A stretch of DNA of 64,000 nucleotides from Micrasema longulum (taxonomy: Eukaryota; Arthropoda; Insecta; Trichoptera; Brachycentridae), in the NCBI GenBank assembly GCA_022494885.1, contig JAGVSM010001307.1:124001-188000 (forward strand), in the 5' to 3' direction. Below the pieces are notes generated by a model. The model worked only from the letters and a program-made list of their open reading frames with translations, had not been told where the DNA came from and ran no database searches. This document shows positions 12,987 through 25,494 of this stretch, piece by piece. A program made the translations under genes and the position numbers. Every line of letters starts with the position of its first letter. Within the stretch, counting starts at the first letter, position 1.

Positions 12987-14220
12987 CCTAGTCCTGTTAT
13001 AAATACTGTTACAAACTGTTTTTATTATAATAAAAAAGCAATTCAATTTAAAAAAGTTTTTTTTTTGTTACAAGGCCAACATGCATATTCCACTAATTGA
13101 AAAATAATTTTTTATTCAAGATGTCCTTCTCTTCACACAGGCCTTTAAACGTGACGGCCTATCATCAATGGCAGCACGCACAATATCCATAGGAAAATTG
13201 GCCACTGCGTTTTTCAAAGACCGTTTCAAGCTCTTCGAATTTGGATGTCGGTGCTACAGACCATGGTCTCCAACACTGACCACAATTTGTAGTCCAGCGG
13301 ATTTAAATCTGGGCTTCCAGAAGGCTCTAATAAACTCCAGTATGTGATTTTCCAGCCATTGCTGGGTAGATTTTGCCTTATGAGCTGGAGCAGCAGAATC
13401 TTGCTGGAAGATCCAATGTCTCGAATTGAACATTGTGTCATTGAGAGGCTTAACAACCTTTTCTAGAATGTGATCTTGGTACAATTTTACACTTGTCTTC
13501 ACACTCTGCGCACAAAAATGAAGCTCAGAAATCGCTTCGTAGGAGACACCCCACCAAATCACCACTGCTGCTGGATGATGACCTCTTTGAACTTTAGGAA
13601 TGACTTGAGCGGCTTCTTGAGAGTTATGGGCATACACTCAATCATTTTGCTTGTTGTTGTCAAACATTTTTTCACCAGAAAACAGAACTTTGCAATGCAA
13701 ATTATTAGCATATTGAGAAATAAGTTTTTTGCTCTGGTCTTTTTAATGTCTCTTAAAGGTGGAGTAAGCAAATGACCAGTGCTTCTACGGTAAGCCCCCA
13801 TCTTTAGGTCAGATTTGATGATGCGAGACATACTTCGAGACAAGATTTTTTGTTTACGGAGCAAGTTTCTATGAATTCTGCTTCTGAGTTCGAGGACGTC
13901 CAGATCTTTGTCGGTCTTCAGCACTTTGAATATTCTTGAACCGATTAATAGTTTGATACACAAACTGGCAACTTACACCTAAAAGTTTTAGGGTGTTAAA
14001 AAAAGTCTCCCAGCTTCTTCCCCACTTTGTGTAACGCGATTACAGCGATTCAGTTTTCTTTAGCACCCCACTCCATGTTTACTCGTTGACGTTCAACGAC
14101 TGACTAATTATAGCAATAGCATAAGGGTTGGTACTTTACTTAAAAAAAGGTTACGGGTCTCTACCTACTGTTGTTTAAATTTTATGCATTTTTGAACTCG
14201 TGTAACATGGCAGGACTAGG
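12987..14220 (-). mobile_element. maT-type mariner (DD37D), frameshifted transposase
   Basis: Terminal inverted repeats CCTAGTCCTG at 12987 and CAGGACTAGG ending at 14220 are flanked by TA on both sides, as expected of Tc1/mariner. The minus strand carries transposase pieces in shifted frames: 13963-13559 (SRIIKSDLKMGAYRRSTGHLL), 13637-13254 (WWGVSYEAISELHFC, then QQDSAAPAHK) and 13456-13226 (SGSPDLNPLDYKLW). The consensus spacing between the last two aspartates is 37, the signature of the maT family. Frameshifts make it non-autonomous now. Length 1234 bp is close to full size. Confidence 0.85.
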
Positions 14221-14659
14221 TATGTAACGTAAAAGCAAACACAATATCTTGAAGAGCAGAAAAATTGAAATATTTGGGTAAATCAGAGGAACATAAATTT
14301 TTATTTAAAAAAAAAATCTAAAAGTTTCAGGTTCCAGTCCAGGGACTATGAAATATTAAAAATAAAAGTTTTAAGGTTTTAATATTTTAAATATTGTAGC
14401 ATATGAAATTCAATTTGAATTAAAATTATTTGATGACCTTAAGTCATTTTTTCTGGGTGAATTTTGTTTACAAGTTGCTGGAAAAACCGGTCTGAGCTAA
14501 ATATAAATACCGGTTTATACTTGCTCATATTCAAAATAAACACGTCGCCAGGTGTCAATAGCTCAAGCATTTATTAATTGAGGTGGCTTAAAATCATTCA
14601 AAAGATAATTAGTTTAAGTATATAACTGATAATACCATTTAATATTTTATAGTAAATGC

Positions 14660-14880
14660 CCATATTGTGGGGTAATTACTACAACTGGTATCAGCGTTTG
14701 TTAATTACCCACTAAAAACCAACTTTTTGGTCCTCTTCCACGAGTGCCACAAAGAGATGCAGTCATGCATTCAAATTATCATAATATGATCATAATGAAT
14801 CACGACATGATTATTTCTAGCATTGGCTAAGATAAAAAAATGTGTTTTAAGCGGGTAACTCACAAATGCTGATTTATTCT
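14660..14880. repeat. MITE (GGGGTAATTA ends), uninterrupted copy
   Basis: Starts TGTGGGGTAATTACTACAAC and retains the inner inverted repeats TTAATTACCCACTAAAAA and GCGGGTAACTCACAAATGC. It serves as the empty-site reference for the interrupted copy at 7393-8134. Confidence 0.55.
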
Positions 14881-14999
14881 ATATCATCACTTTGGAGTGT
14901 TGCTGATTTCAAGGTTTTCTCGTGTCCAGGCGGATGAAGAATACAGTTCTGCGTGTGAAATAGAACTGAACCCAAGATGAGCGTTTTTGACTCGATGGC

Positions 15000-15290
15000 T
15001 GCTCTCGGGCAAAAATCCCGAACAAGAAAATCGAGTCGAGATAAGTCAGTTTCTTTGTGTAGTGGTTGGCACGCTCGCCTACCATTCTTGAGGTCCCGGG
15101 TTCAATTCGTGGCTGGGTGGATGTGAATCATTTGCTTAAAAGGTGGCTTTACACTGCAATATTTCATTGATCTTAGATTGGCAACTGAAGCGTAAGACTG
15201 ATAAGGTGATCGGTAACAGATGATTGAAATACACTGCATTTGATTTGACAACACAGTGCTCGATGCAAAATCAGGTGTACATGAGGATAC
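15000..15290 (+). repeat. tRNA-derived SINE, family B
   Basis: A GTGTAGTGGTTGGCACGCTC A-box-like segment (about 15058) and GGGTTCAATTCG B-box (about 15099) are arranged as in an RNA polymerase III promoter. The body (TAAAAGGTGGCTTTACACTG, GCGTAAGACTGATAAGG) follows. A conserved leader, including CTCGGGCAAAAATCCCG, precedes the tRNA-like part. Confidence 0.6.
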
Positions 15291-15299
15291 CATGCCATA

Positions 15300-17950
15300 C
15301 GGCAGGAGCGACTCGTCTATATAAGCGATTATGTGCTGCTTACCATTATATTTAACTATCGATAATAATGTTTTATGGTAGTTATATTTATGGGAAAATA
15401 AATAGAATAACTGATATTTATTATAAATTACCGCCATGTTATCAATATCAATTAAGCGCGCCCAGCCCGTTCACAGTGAATGAAGAAACTAGCAGATTAC
15501 ATCAGCTTATTTCTTCTTAGAAATATGTATGTAAAACCCAGTTGCTGCTATTTCCTCCTTAAGTAAGCTTGCAGATTATAAATATTATTTGAAGATTGTC
15601 TATTGACAAATAGTATTTCAAACACGATTTCCAAAGGCTTATTTTTCTTTAATATTATACATTTGACAATACATAACATAGGACATGAGGCGTCCGACGT
15701 GACCCTTTTTGGCATTATTCATTTTGAGGAGTCGGCACAGAGCTCAGCGTTGACATGTCAATCATAATGAAAATAATATCTATTGAATATAATTGTGGTA
15801 TTTTCAACCCAATGCCAGCGGGAACTATCTTTATACAGTCAGAAATCGAGTCCCGTACGCGGCAACTGTTTTAGACATTTTTGACTTTACAGGCTGATAC
15901 TTTGATAAGTGCACGATAGATGGCCAAAAAGTTTGTATCTAAATATTCCCTGAACATTTGTTGATGAGTGACATCTCTGAATAATTCCTAGTATTATATT
16001 TGTTTATATTATAAAAGATTTTAATCAGAGGGGGCGAAAAAATGACCGAACGCTCGAAATGTTAGTAAAAAAACATATTTTAAAAACATTTTAAATTATT
16101 CGAGAATCAAATGGGTACAAGTAGAAGATTGACTTATTATTACCAAAAAATGTTGATAGCAAAAATAATGACTAAGAAATTAAAAATGCATGGCCAGATT
16201 TGTAACTCGAGAGAAATTCTTGGGTAAATTTTTTTAATTACCTATATGATTCTTATCAATTACAATAAAAATGAGTCACAGTGATAAACTGTTATCACTT
16301 ACTGTATTCAATTGGCAACATACCATGCCTAACAGATACTTTGAGATATATACGGTTTTATGACTACTTACATTTCACAAAATTCAAGAAATATCTGGGA
16401 AGTTTATTAAATCGTCAAGTCTATATAAAGTGGAATAAAACTTAAAAAATACTATCGCCATTGTTTATATATTTACTATGATTTGTTTTAATAGTGTGGA
16501 TTTGCAAGTAACTTAAAATTGACACTTACAAATGCGCCGAACGCCGACAAACCCTTATTTCTAATAAAATGTACTTTTATTTATTTATTTACATACATAA
16601 GTTTATTGTACATTATTTGAGACATAAGTCCCAACTCCACGGGACTAAAAGTCCTGTGTTGAGATGGGACGAGCAATTATATGACACAAACACATGAGTA
16701 TATCACCACAAATATAGGATTAGAAACATAAAAAATATTTTTAAAAACATATATATGGCACATCAATATGGTAAACAGTAAACTCAAGCATTCGGAAAAT
16801 CATCAAGGAGTTTATTTTTTAAGGTATTTTTCCCCTATACAGCATAAAAAATATTTTTTTAAATCATGCATTAAGGGTCAATAGTGCAATTTTGAAAGAA
16901 CGGCATTTTAAAATGGCAAAATTGTAGGGTTTTTATACTTTTTATCAGATTACACCCTGTAGTCTGTATGTGTAATAATTAGATGCGAGTAAAAAGGTTA
17001 ATAAAAACTCCGCTATTTAATGGTAAAGTATATTATGTCAGCAAATAGTCTTGATTAATAAATAAATATATATAAAAAAATGGCTTCAATACTAATAATA
17101 ATAAGGACTGTGTCAAAATTACGAATTAACATTACGATCATTTTTGAGATGTACCACAATAGTATGACATATTGTTAAATCCACACATGATTAGCGTGTA
17201 GAAAATAGCATTTAAAATCGAGGGGTCTCTCGTGCTTTCAATCTTTAACGGACTTTTATCGTGAAAAAATGCTTTGATTGCCCACAGCAACTGTGAAAAA
17301 CAAAACAAATATTGTCGGTATCGTAGAACAACGACGCATGTGACTTTCTTTTACGTGAGAGCAGTTTAATTGTTTTCTTTACACTTTATGTCACAACTAG
17401 AGAAGTAAAAAAAAGTATACCATTTGATACTTGGGTTAGTTATATGTATTTATATATATTTTCAAACCTGGAAAAACATCTTTTTAATATCAAATATAAA
17501 AGAAAGTTATTGTTGCATTTTTCTGTCATTTTACAATCCCGACGATATATCCTTACTTTCGTAAATTAACTGTACATTTTTCGAAGTTGACAGCTGCCTG
17601 CTAGTATCGTTTCCATGGTAACAAGCTACACAGAAATAAATATTATAAACTAAGGAAATATGTATCTCTTTCTTTTATGAATGATTACACCTGTATTGTG
17701 ATTATTTATCTCTTTTTTTCAAATTGTCGAAGGTAGCAGTAAAGATATGGCGAATATTCGCTAGTCTGTCTGCAAACATTTTGCCATACTCAAAACATTG
17801 TTCAAATAAAGATTTCTCGCGCAGTGTTGATAGCTAAAGCTTAGCTAACAATTAACAAATACAAATGTTTGTGTGAGAAAGAGGTTTAGTTTATATAATT
17901 TTTTTTTAATTCTCTATTCGGATAAACAACGGCTACATTTATCATATATA
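15300..17950. other. Noncoding stretch, one retroposon tail
   Basis: Only the dispersed block ACTCCACGGGACTAAAAGTC with GTGTTGAGATGGGAC (about 16620-16680) is shared with other sites (21800, 51320, 35480). No gene seen. Confidence 0.4.
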
Positions 17951-17954
17951 AAAA

Positions 17955-18260
17955 ACAAAACAAATAAGCCAATATCAGTAACCAAGAAGAGTTTCGCAAT
18001 TGCTCCTCTAGGTGAAGTTTTGACGATTACAAAAAATAATATTTACATTTGAATAATTATTGTTTTAAGCTTCGTTAATTACTTATGAACAAATATTTAC
18101 CAATAAAAAGTTACAGTTATTTTTAATGTTTATCCGAAATGTTTTTACACACTTTCATGACATAAGCAGGCATTTTGTCCAAGAACAACTAAAATTGCGT
18201 TGGACATGACTGAGCGTTTGGGCTACAAGTTAAGTGTCATCAATGGCTGTTAACTATCAA
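17955..18260. repeat. Dispersed repeat shared with 36995-37310
   Basis: TTTCGCAATTGCTCCTCTAG, GAATAATTATTGTTTTAAGC, GAACAAATATTTACCAAT and a CATGACTGAGCGTTTGGGC block occur in the same order at 36995-37310. No coding frame is conserved between the two. Confidence 0.55.
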
Positions 18261-18289
18261 ATTCTGAAGCTCGTCGCATAAAAAAAATG

Positions 18290-19280
18290 GTTGTTTGTTG
18301 ACACGGTGATCACAAATTATTTATGATACAAGTTTTTACAATTAATTTAATTTTAACTTAATATCTCAGTATGATGTTGGTGCAGATTAGTGATTTTGAC
18401 ATAGACCTGATAACACAAACACATTAAAATTATCTAAATTATAAATGATATTTGTCATGCAATCAATGACCACTTTCCTTTAACCAAAGTGACTCGCAAA
18501 AATTATAATTATATGAAATGATTCCCAGGACATAAAGCAGATTGACAGAGCAAGAGGAGCTGATAGAAGAGGGGTGTAAGTGATTGTATGTAATTTTATA
18601 ATACTTATCTTTATCATGTCTAAAACTTATTTTAATATAAAATAACATAGATAGAACCTGCTAAAAAATACAACAGAATGCTTGAAAATTCTCTCTTCAA
18701 TTTTGTCTATTAAGTTTTGCAGAGAATTTGAAATATAAAAAGAATATATTTGGAGACTTCTGTCAAGGTCAAAATAAAAAAAATCAATGGTTAATTTTGT
18801 CATCCTGTTTTATTTCAAGTAAAAAAATAAGGTATCATTTTAAAACTATAGTAAACATAATTTAATAAAGCATGTAAAAAAAACTTATATTAGGTACTTC
18901 ACTTTACATCATCATTTCAAATTATTTACTGTTAGGTTTTAAAATAATTTAAACAACATTATGAATTTAATATTGTTATTGAATGTCCTTCATCCATTTT
19001 TAAGAACTTTTCAGGTGACACGTGTAGATCATTGGAATTTTTTAAAGTGGTTCAAATATTAATTAAAACAGTGATAATAGACATATTTAGATTTTTATTG
19101 GTGTTTTGCAAAAAACCAGCATGTTTCCACGTGGCAACACTCCCCCTTCATTCTGTTGTCAATAAACAAGAGTAAATAATGGAGAAGCATCAACATAAGA
19201 GGACAAAGTTGAACGCAAACCATCAAGAGGATAAAACAATGTCTTTTGCACGCACGGCGATTATTCCAATATTTGATGCG
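18290..19280. other. AT-rich stretch without recognised feature
   Basis: Includes a short open frame from ATG 19179 (MEKHQHKRTKLN...) that ends after about 30 codons and has no recognised similarity. Confidence 0.4.
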
Positions 19281-19289
19281 GCCATTTTC

Positions 19290-19430
19290 AAGTAATTGCA
19301 GGATTTGGCATTGCCATATATTTATTTATCTTACTTGATTACTTCATCTATCAACGTTCGCATTGTATACCTTTTTAGCGGTTTTTTTTACTGTCCGTTG
19401 GTTCTACGTGTCTGAACAAATGCAGCACCG
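19290..19430 (-). mobile_element. LINE 3'-end fragment, sister of 49725-49945
   Basis: Plus-strand CAACGTTCGCATTGTATACC followed by TTTTTAGCGG matches the YNANVEG region of the other copies in reverse. Short and decayed. Confidence 0.35.
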
Positions 19431-20382
19431 ATTTCTTTATTTTGTCGATAATGCTTGGTCTCGGCTTTGCCATTTTAAAATTAATAGTTCATTAAAGAAG
19501 TGAATCATTTAATTTGGGTAAATTAGGGGGCGCTGAGTTATGCCCAGCAAGTGAGAGAACATCTGTATGTTGCTGCTGTGCCTCGCTGTCTTTAGTTTAG
19601 TCACCGAATACTTTTAATACTTTAATAATTGTGAGCTGAAGACCACACAACTAACTCTTATGTAGTTGTTTTCCCGGTATGTAAGTCAAATAAGATTTAC
19701 TTCAAACCATAATCTACGGTCCAATCTGAAGAATAATATTACAAAAAATAAGGTTATCAAGTGTCCAGAGGGGATCGAGCGAGCTAACTATGAAAGTCCA
19801 GGACTGTCATTAAATTTAAACCTGATTTTCTTAAAACTACATTTTTCATTACTTAAACCCCATTTCTACTCAGCTCCTTAATAGTATTTCTTTTGTAAAT
19901 TGATTTATGCCAAGTACAACCAAATTTGTAGAAAATTACATGGCAAGAACAAAAATGGCAAACAAAACATGCAATTTTGTGAAAATTTTCTTTAGTAAGT
20001 AAATACTCACTGAATAAAGATAATCCTTCATGTACCTAAGGTGTACAGGAAACTACAATGGCACAAAAATAACAGTGTGGTTCCAAGATGAGATGATCAA
20101 TCTTACTTGTCAATAGTCACTGTAAAAGTCGAAGGTCACTTGTGCAGACATTGAGTTCGGAGAAAAATATTTTTAACAGTATTTAGAGTGAACAAATATT
20201 GTGCGAAGGTTATTTTTTATTCGTTTTAAATTAAATTCGAAACACAAATAACTTATTTCTCAAATATTAAAATGCGATTAATAGCAAAGAAAAAAATCAG
20301 AGCAAAACTGAATTTGTAACTCAAAACATCAAAAATTTCACAAGTGTCCTTTTACTTTTGTAGTGAAGAATAAATTAGAATA

Positions 20383-21034
20383 CAGTGGAACCTCTATATT
20401 TGTCAACTCCCATATTCGTCACAATTCATGACAATTTTTTTCTCCCATATTTGTTAGTATTTTGCGCATTGGTCATCACTCCCACCAGAATTGGAATTAC
20501 TATTGGCTGTTTTGTTTTGATGGATAGCAACTCTTATTCTTAATTTACTTTCCTTGGCCATTTTTAAAGTGCGAAACAGATTTAATTGAATTTCAGTTAT
20601 TTCTCATCTTCCAGGGCTGGTATTCCAAACGAAATTATAGTGCGGTATAGCGCGTTTTTACATACTAAATACGCATTATAGCGCGTTGTAAACGCGTTCG
20701 GAATACCAGCCCAGGGCTGCAATTATGAATTGTCTCTATCCCCTAGAGTGGTTAATTTGTGGATATTTTTTTTCCATGTGACTAATTTTTGCTTGATATT
20801 TGGCCACACTGACGATTAAACGTCAAAAAATATGAACACGTGAAATCAAACATGTTGAATTTAATTTAGAACATTATTGCGACTTTAAGCATTACCCAAA
20901 ACACTTAATTAGGTTTAATTGGAACCCATTAGTTTTATTTCCGTTTTTGTAGCAGTTTTATACACTATTTGAGGTTTAAACACCAGTGTGGCCATTATAT
21001 GAAGCAAAGTGTCGTTTATATAGGGGTTCCACTG
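20383..21034. mobile_element. Tigger/pogo-like MITE with TA target duplication
   Basis: Starts CAGTGGAACCTCTATAT and ends with the inverted CAGTGGAACCCCTATAT, flanked by TA on both sides, 652 bp. No transposase is recognised inside. A smaller inverted-repeat insertion lies at 20614-20712. A related sequence recurs at about 62520-62640 (Cys-free AT-rich block beginning near AATACGAACATGTGAA), and a lone end like this occurs near 53843. Confidence 0.65.
20614..20712. repeat. Miniature inverted-repeat insertion (GGGCTGGTATTCC ends)
   Basis: Perfect 13-bp inverted ends enclose a 99-bp element containing several GCGC-centred palindromes. It is inserted in the Tigger-like MITE. A relative with GGGCTGCTATTCTAA ends lies at 59513-59588. 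Confidence 0.6.
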
Positions 21035-21355
21035 TACATAATACATAAACAGAAATGGAAATCCTTTCAGAGAAGGAAATATGGTAGTCGAGGCATATTT
21101 ACAGGGCTGATGAGGGTAGAATATCACCTCCATGAATAAGGGTTTATTTCTCAGAGTAATAATGCGTAACCTAGAGAGAAGCCCTATCACTATGTTTCAT
21201 AGAACGCAAGCGATGTTGGTTAGCAACCAATTGGTGGCCATTTTGTTTTATTTGACAACATAAACATAACGGTTTGTTCGGATGCTTTTGTAGCTGTGCT
21301 TGGCTTTGTTTGTAAATAACTTGGATATTTACGTTATAATAAATAAAAATCGACT

Positions 21356-21426
21356 ATGGTGAATTGCAGTATGTTTGGTTGCAGCAGTAGGAGCATCAAA
21401 GGTGTTAAAGGAGACAGTTTTCATAG
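21356..21426 (+). CDS. Orphan first exon encoding the N-terminus of a THAP zinc-finger
   Basis: Seen: ATG followed by 23 codons and two bases (M-V-N-C-S-M-F-G-C-S-S-R ... G-D-S-F-H-R), ending in a donor AG/GTAATT. Family knowledge: THAP domains begin with a short lead and a Cys-x2-4-Cys pair within MxxCCxxGCxxR and continue to SFHRFP, often with a splice junction near this point. Here the first two cysteines (residues 4 and 9), the SSR and the SFHR match in position. The rest of the domain (C-x-H pair, AVPTIF) was not found in the following 1 kb, so this is either a gene with a distant second exon, a pseudogene, or the 5' end of a THAP-bearing P-type transposon. Confidence 0.5.
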
Positions 21427-22261
21427 GTAATTGATTTTGAATATTTTACCATGATTTACATTGATTTTTGGCATTTATTGTCCCGACACATGTATTATGT
21501 TGCTTAAAAACTTTGCTTATCTCAACATATTTACTTCAGATACTATTTTTTCTCAATTTAGGAGATAGATTTGTGAATTAAAGTATGTTTACTGTTGATA
21601 ATGACAGTCGATTATGGGCAATATGTCAGGGCCACACTAGGCATCCATATAGTTTGAGTTTTTATCGAGTAGAAGTCGATTCAAATTTTACTCGAAAAAA
21701 GCAAAGTTAACCTTGAAATCGCATCTAAAATGACATGTCCAAATTTCAGACCGCTACGACTCACCGTTTGGGAGATGTGACGGACAAACAAACAAACTCA
21801 ACACAGGACCTCGGTTCCATTGAGGTGGGATTTATGTCTCAAAAAATATAACATAAGTATATTGTGGATAAAATGAATAAATGAATAAAAAAATAAACAC
21901 ACACATGTATTTTCAGTTTTACAAAATAAATATAGGCGAATTATAGAAAAATAAATTGGAATAACCCTGCAATAATAAATACACAGCTACATATTTAAAA
22001 ATATTTACAATGCAAATTAATATCCATTTGGCAATTCTCGACCTGAGTACGGCCCATTATTTTGCTGCGAACTGTGGCTAACTTAATACCCAACAGTCAT
22101 AAAATGGTTTTCCTACATTTGGGCGCCTCTACAGCTTGGCGCATTAATACTCTGAGGTTTATTTAGTTTTAGTTTACAAGAATCGGCAGATGGCAGAATT
22201 TAAAAAATACTAATGTGTTTTTAAACATGGGGAGAAATAGATCAAATCATCATAATTTCTC

Positions 22262-22462
22262 TATACGCACAGTGGTGCATAGGGCACTGCATTGGTACTG
22301 TACATGCGGCATATCTGGATCGTCTGTTACACTTATACTTCGGATGCCAGTCCAGGGAGTGGGGTGTTGCGGTGTGGAACCACCTTTAAAACCAATATTT
22401 CACATCTACCCTGCCAGGAATCAATACCCGGGCCTCAAGCACGGTAGGAGAACATGACAACC
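22262..22462 (-). repeat. SINE family B fragment
   Basis: Plus-strand GGTGCATAGGGCACTGCATT and GATGCCAGTCCAGGGAGTG, then AGGAATCAATACCCGGGCCT, are the body and tRNA-like B-box of family B in reverse. Confidence 0.5.
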
Positions 22463-22526
22463 ATTTTTTTGGTAATGTATCCTATACAATACAAACGATC
22501 TCATTTTTTCTCATGAATTTAATGCG

Positions 22527-22840
22527 AGTAAAGTGGCATAATGATGTAATAACTTATATTTACATATAAGTTATTAATTAAAAAATACTTGGTACATTTC
22601 CACTTATTTATTTCGACCAATTAGCGCTTTCACCCTCTAATGGGCTATAGCTAATGGGCTAATATTAACTATAATATTCACCAGTCTGAAGATGCCTATA
22701 ATATTAACTATAATATTCACCAGTCTGAAGATGCCCATTAGAGGGTGAAAGCGCTAATTGGTCGAAATAAATAAGTGGAAGTGTACCAAGTATTTTTCAA
22801 TCAATAACTTATATGTAAATATAAGTTATTACATCATTAC
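22527..22840. repeat. Near-perfect palindromic foldback with internal tandem duplication
   Basis: Arms of about 130 bp begin ATGATGTAATAACTTATATT and are almost exact complements. Near the centre a segment of about 40 bp (TATAATATTAACTATAATAT then CACCAGTCTGAAGATGCC) is duplicated in tandem. The right arm carries a CTGAAGA/GAAA hammerhead-like motif at 22725-22750. Confidence 0.75.
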
Positions 22841-23488
22841 AATGGAATTCCATCAAGAATTGTCAATAAATAATTTAAATGAAAAAAAAGTGGCATTAGT
22901 TTAAACAGCTTTACCGTATTTTTCATTCTTAACTGAATCATCGCAATTAAATTTTTGTAATATAAATAATATAGATGCACATAAATGAATTATAAACATA
23001 AATACGTAGTGTTTAAAACTGCCTGAACATTCTGTTAATTATCTCTGTTTATTAAGTTAGTCATCTTTTTTTATTCTCAAATGGAAAAATATATTTTTTT
23101 AAAGTATATCTTTAAGTGTCCTCGGCACGGGTAACCCCGGTGAGGTCACATTATTTTTATTATTAATTATAGTTTGTAAGAGAAAAAATATGAGTAAATA
23201 AATAAATAATTAACTTGGATTAAAACAAAAAACCTATTTCGTACTGGCCAAGATAAGGCTCAATTGTGATCAGACGTGACTCTGCACAGAAAAATGCCAT
23301 TGTGTGTGATAAGAAAATGCTTTTATTACACTGCAAATGCGAAGCATATTAAGAAAAAAGGATTGAATTTCTTAATTAAGTCATATTTTTAAGTACATTT
23401 CTCACAATTCTTAAGCACATAAGTAATGAGACTAACAGCCAATGTCTGAGCTATGACACCGAGTTGCGCAGAAATATTTATTATGATT

Positions 23489-23640
23489 ATTAATATTTCA
23501 CACCCACTCTGCTCGAAAATCGAACCTGGAATTTCAAGCATGGAAAGCGAACTTACAAACGACTACACTACGAGGAGGAATTATCTCCACTCATTTTCTT
23601 TTCCAGGATTTTTAGCAGAGTATCATCATCCGCCGGGACG
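23489..23640 (-). repeat. SINE family B fragment
   Basis: Plus-strand AAAATCGAACCTGGAATTTC and ACTACACTACGAGGAGGAAT, then TATCTCCACTCATTTTC, match the tRNA-like head and leader of family B in reverse. Confidence 0.45.
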
Positions 23641-24276
23641 CAGAAAAATGCCATGTAAATACCTAAACCATATTCCTTTCTGCAAGATGTTTTCTATCTC
23701 TGTTGAGATATAACCCTTGAGATTTACTCACTCGATTGGATGACAACTGTTTACAAAGGTTTAGGCATACTCGAAATATTGTCAGATCAATATTACGATG
23801 ACAATTTTTTTTTTATGCCTAGATGGGAATCAAATTTATAATCATAATTATTCAGTGTGAGGTAGAAAAACATAGATGTTTAAACATGGGCAGGATGGAG
23901 AATGTTATTCAGAGTGTAAAGTGATCACTTAAACCAGTTAATGACATATCAATAGCTTGTAAACGAAATAAATGTCTAGACGACGGTCCCTAACAAGAGT
24001 ATTGCATAAGTTTTTACTTATTTTCATAGGCTCTGAAAAATATAAGTTGGGAATAGTTACATAGCCCCATTATCGTTAAAATCACCTTAAGGACACTGTA
24101 TAATAAACAACTCAACATGTCTTGCAGCTACAGAGCGCATCGACGGTTGGGATTCTAGTTTCTTGCTTACAATTAAGGTAACAGATAATAAATAGTCAGA
24201 TTGTATCCCGTCTTACAGCTATAGAGGGTATGGACAGCTGAAATCCTGGCTTCTATTTAAATTAAAAATTATGATT

Positions 24277-25486
24277 CAGTATAGTCTCTATAATTCCAAC
24301 AATTAAAAACCGAGCCCGTTTGGTTTAATGAATTTTCGGATTACTAGAATCATAAAAAAATAAAATAAACTTTTTGCATATTGTTCATCAACAAGATTAT
24401 TACATGCGTTGATAATGAAAAATCTGAAATTTTATTCCGACAACCACCTTGTGCAAGATTCTAATAAGCTTTACACGCAATGATGAAGTTCAGTGCTACA
24501 GGAAATTGGTTATAAATAATGTTATGCGCAGTAAAAATTGGCGCATTCAATGAGGAACTTTAGCCCTATGGAAAATTGGATACAATAAATGTTTTCTTGC
24601 GCGCGGTAAAATATAGAGCATTAAATTGTACGACAAAGTTTCCTGAAAACGTACAAAAAAAATTTTAAAAACATTTTCATAGAAATGGACTACTTTGAAC
24701 GATGTCACTGGTTCATATGAATAAACCAATGATAAGAGTTATGGAAGACTTACGGTTTGCTTGCTGTGAATAGACCAATGGGTAGAACTGATCAAGAATA
24801 AGCAAAAGAGAACCTCCGATGTCGCACGCGGAGTTATTTCAGAAATACAATACTTTGAAAAATCGTAGTGCTGATAATACGATATATAAAAATTGAAAAA
24901 AATAATTTGGCTTAGTTTAATAGTCTATTAACAAATAAAAAAAACAGTGAACTTTCTCATTATACGGTGAAGTTTTTTGAAAATGTATAAAAAAAAAATG
25001 TAAAAATGATATTAATAAAAACGAACTACTTTGAATGACTAGTTCTTTAAAATCAACCAATGATAGTTTTGTGATAGATTTCCGGTTTACGGTAAGCTAA
25101 TTTGTCAATCAGTAGAACTCACCAAAGAGAGCTTGTAACATTACAAACGAAGTAATTACAAAAGTTAAAAAAATCATAGCGCTGATAATACGATTTAAAT
25201 ATGATAGTCTATTAACAAATAAAAAAAAATTAAAAAACCACCGAACTTCCTCATGGGGTCAAACCATAATTTGGTGGGGTTCCACATAGCGCAGAGTTTA
25301 GTTTGGAGGAAGAAACATAACTGTAATTTACCCAGCATCACTTATCAAATCGGTTTGGATGGCTAGGAGCATTATCAAGTGACAAGAAGCTTTCGGAGGC
25401 AGGTTTAGTTCTTTCATTCCTCGCTCTTCACCCGATGCTATAGTTCAGATTACCGGAATAGCGGGTTTGGATTAGAGACTATACTG
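24277..25486 (-). mobile_element. pogo-type transposon relic with nested MITEs
   Basis: Inverted termini CAGTATAGTCTCTA (24277) and its complement ending at 25486. On the minus strand at about 25270-25430 is a decayed pogo/Tigger transposase segment: a DNAPSHPNRFDK-like block followed by MFLPPN. The internal part is replaced by tandem copies of a MITE with GAACTTCCTCA ends (24483-24963 and 24961-25256). Confidence 0.6.
24483..25256. repeat. Tandem MITEs with GAACTTCCTCA ends inside the pogo relic
   Basis: Unit 1 at 24483-24963 runs from TGATGAAGTTCAGTGCTAC to CAGTGAACTTTCTCA. Unit 2 at 24961-25256 ends CACCGAACTTCCTCA. Related copies: about 9770-9862 (partial, inverted), 39738-40066 and about 41735-42078. 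Confidence 0.55.
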
Positions 25487-25494
25487 TATTACTA

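Noticed and set aside
15102..15437. 111-codon minus-strand frame
   Set aside because: Lies over the SINE B body in antisense; no family similarity.
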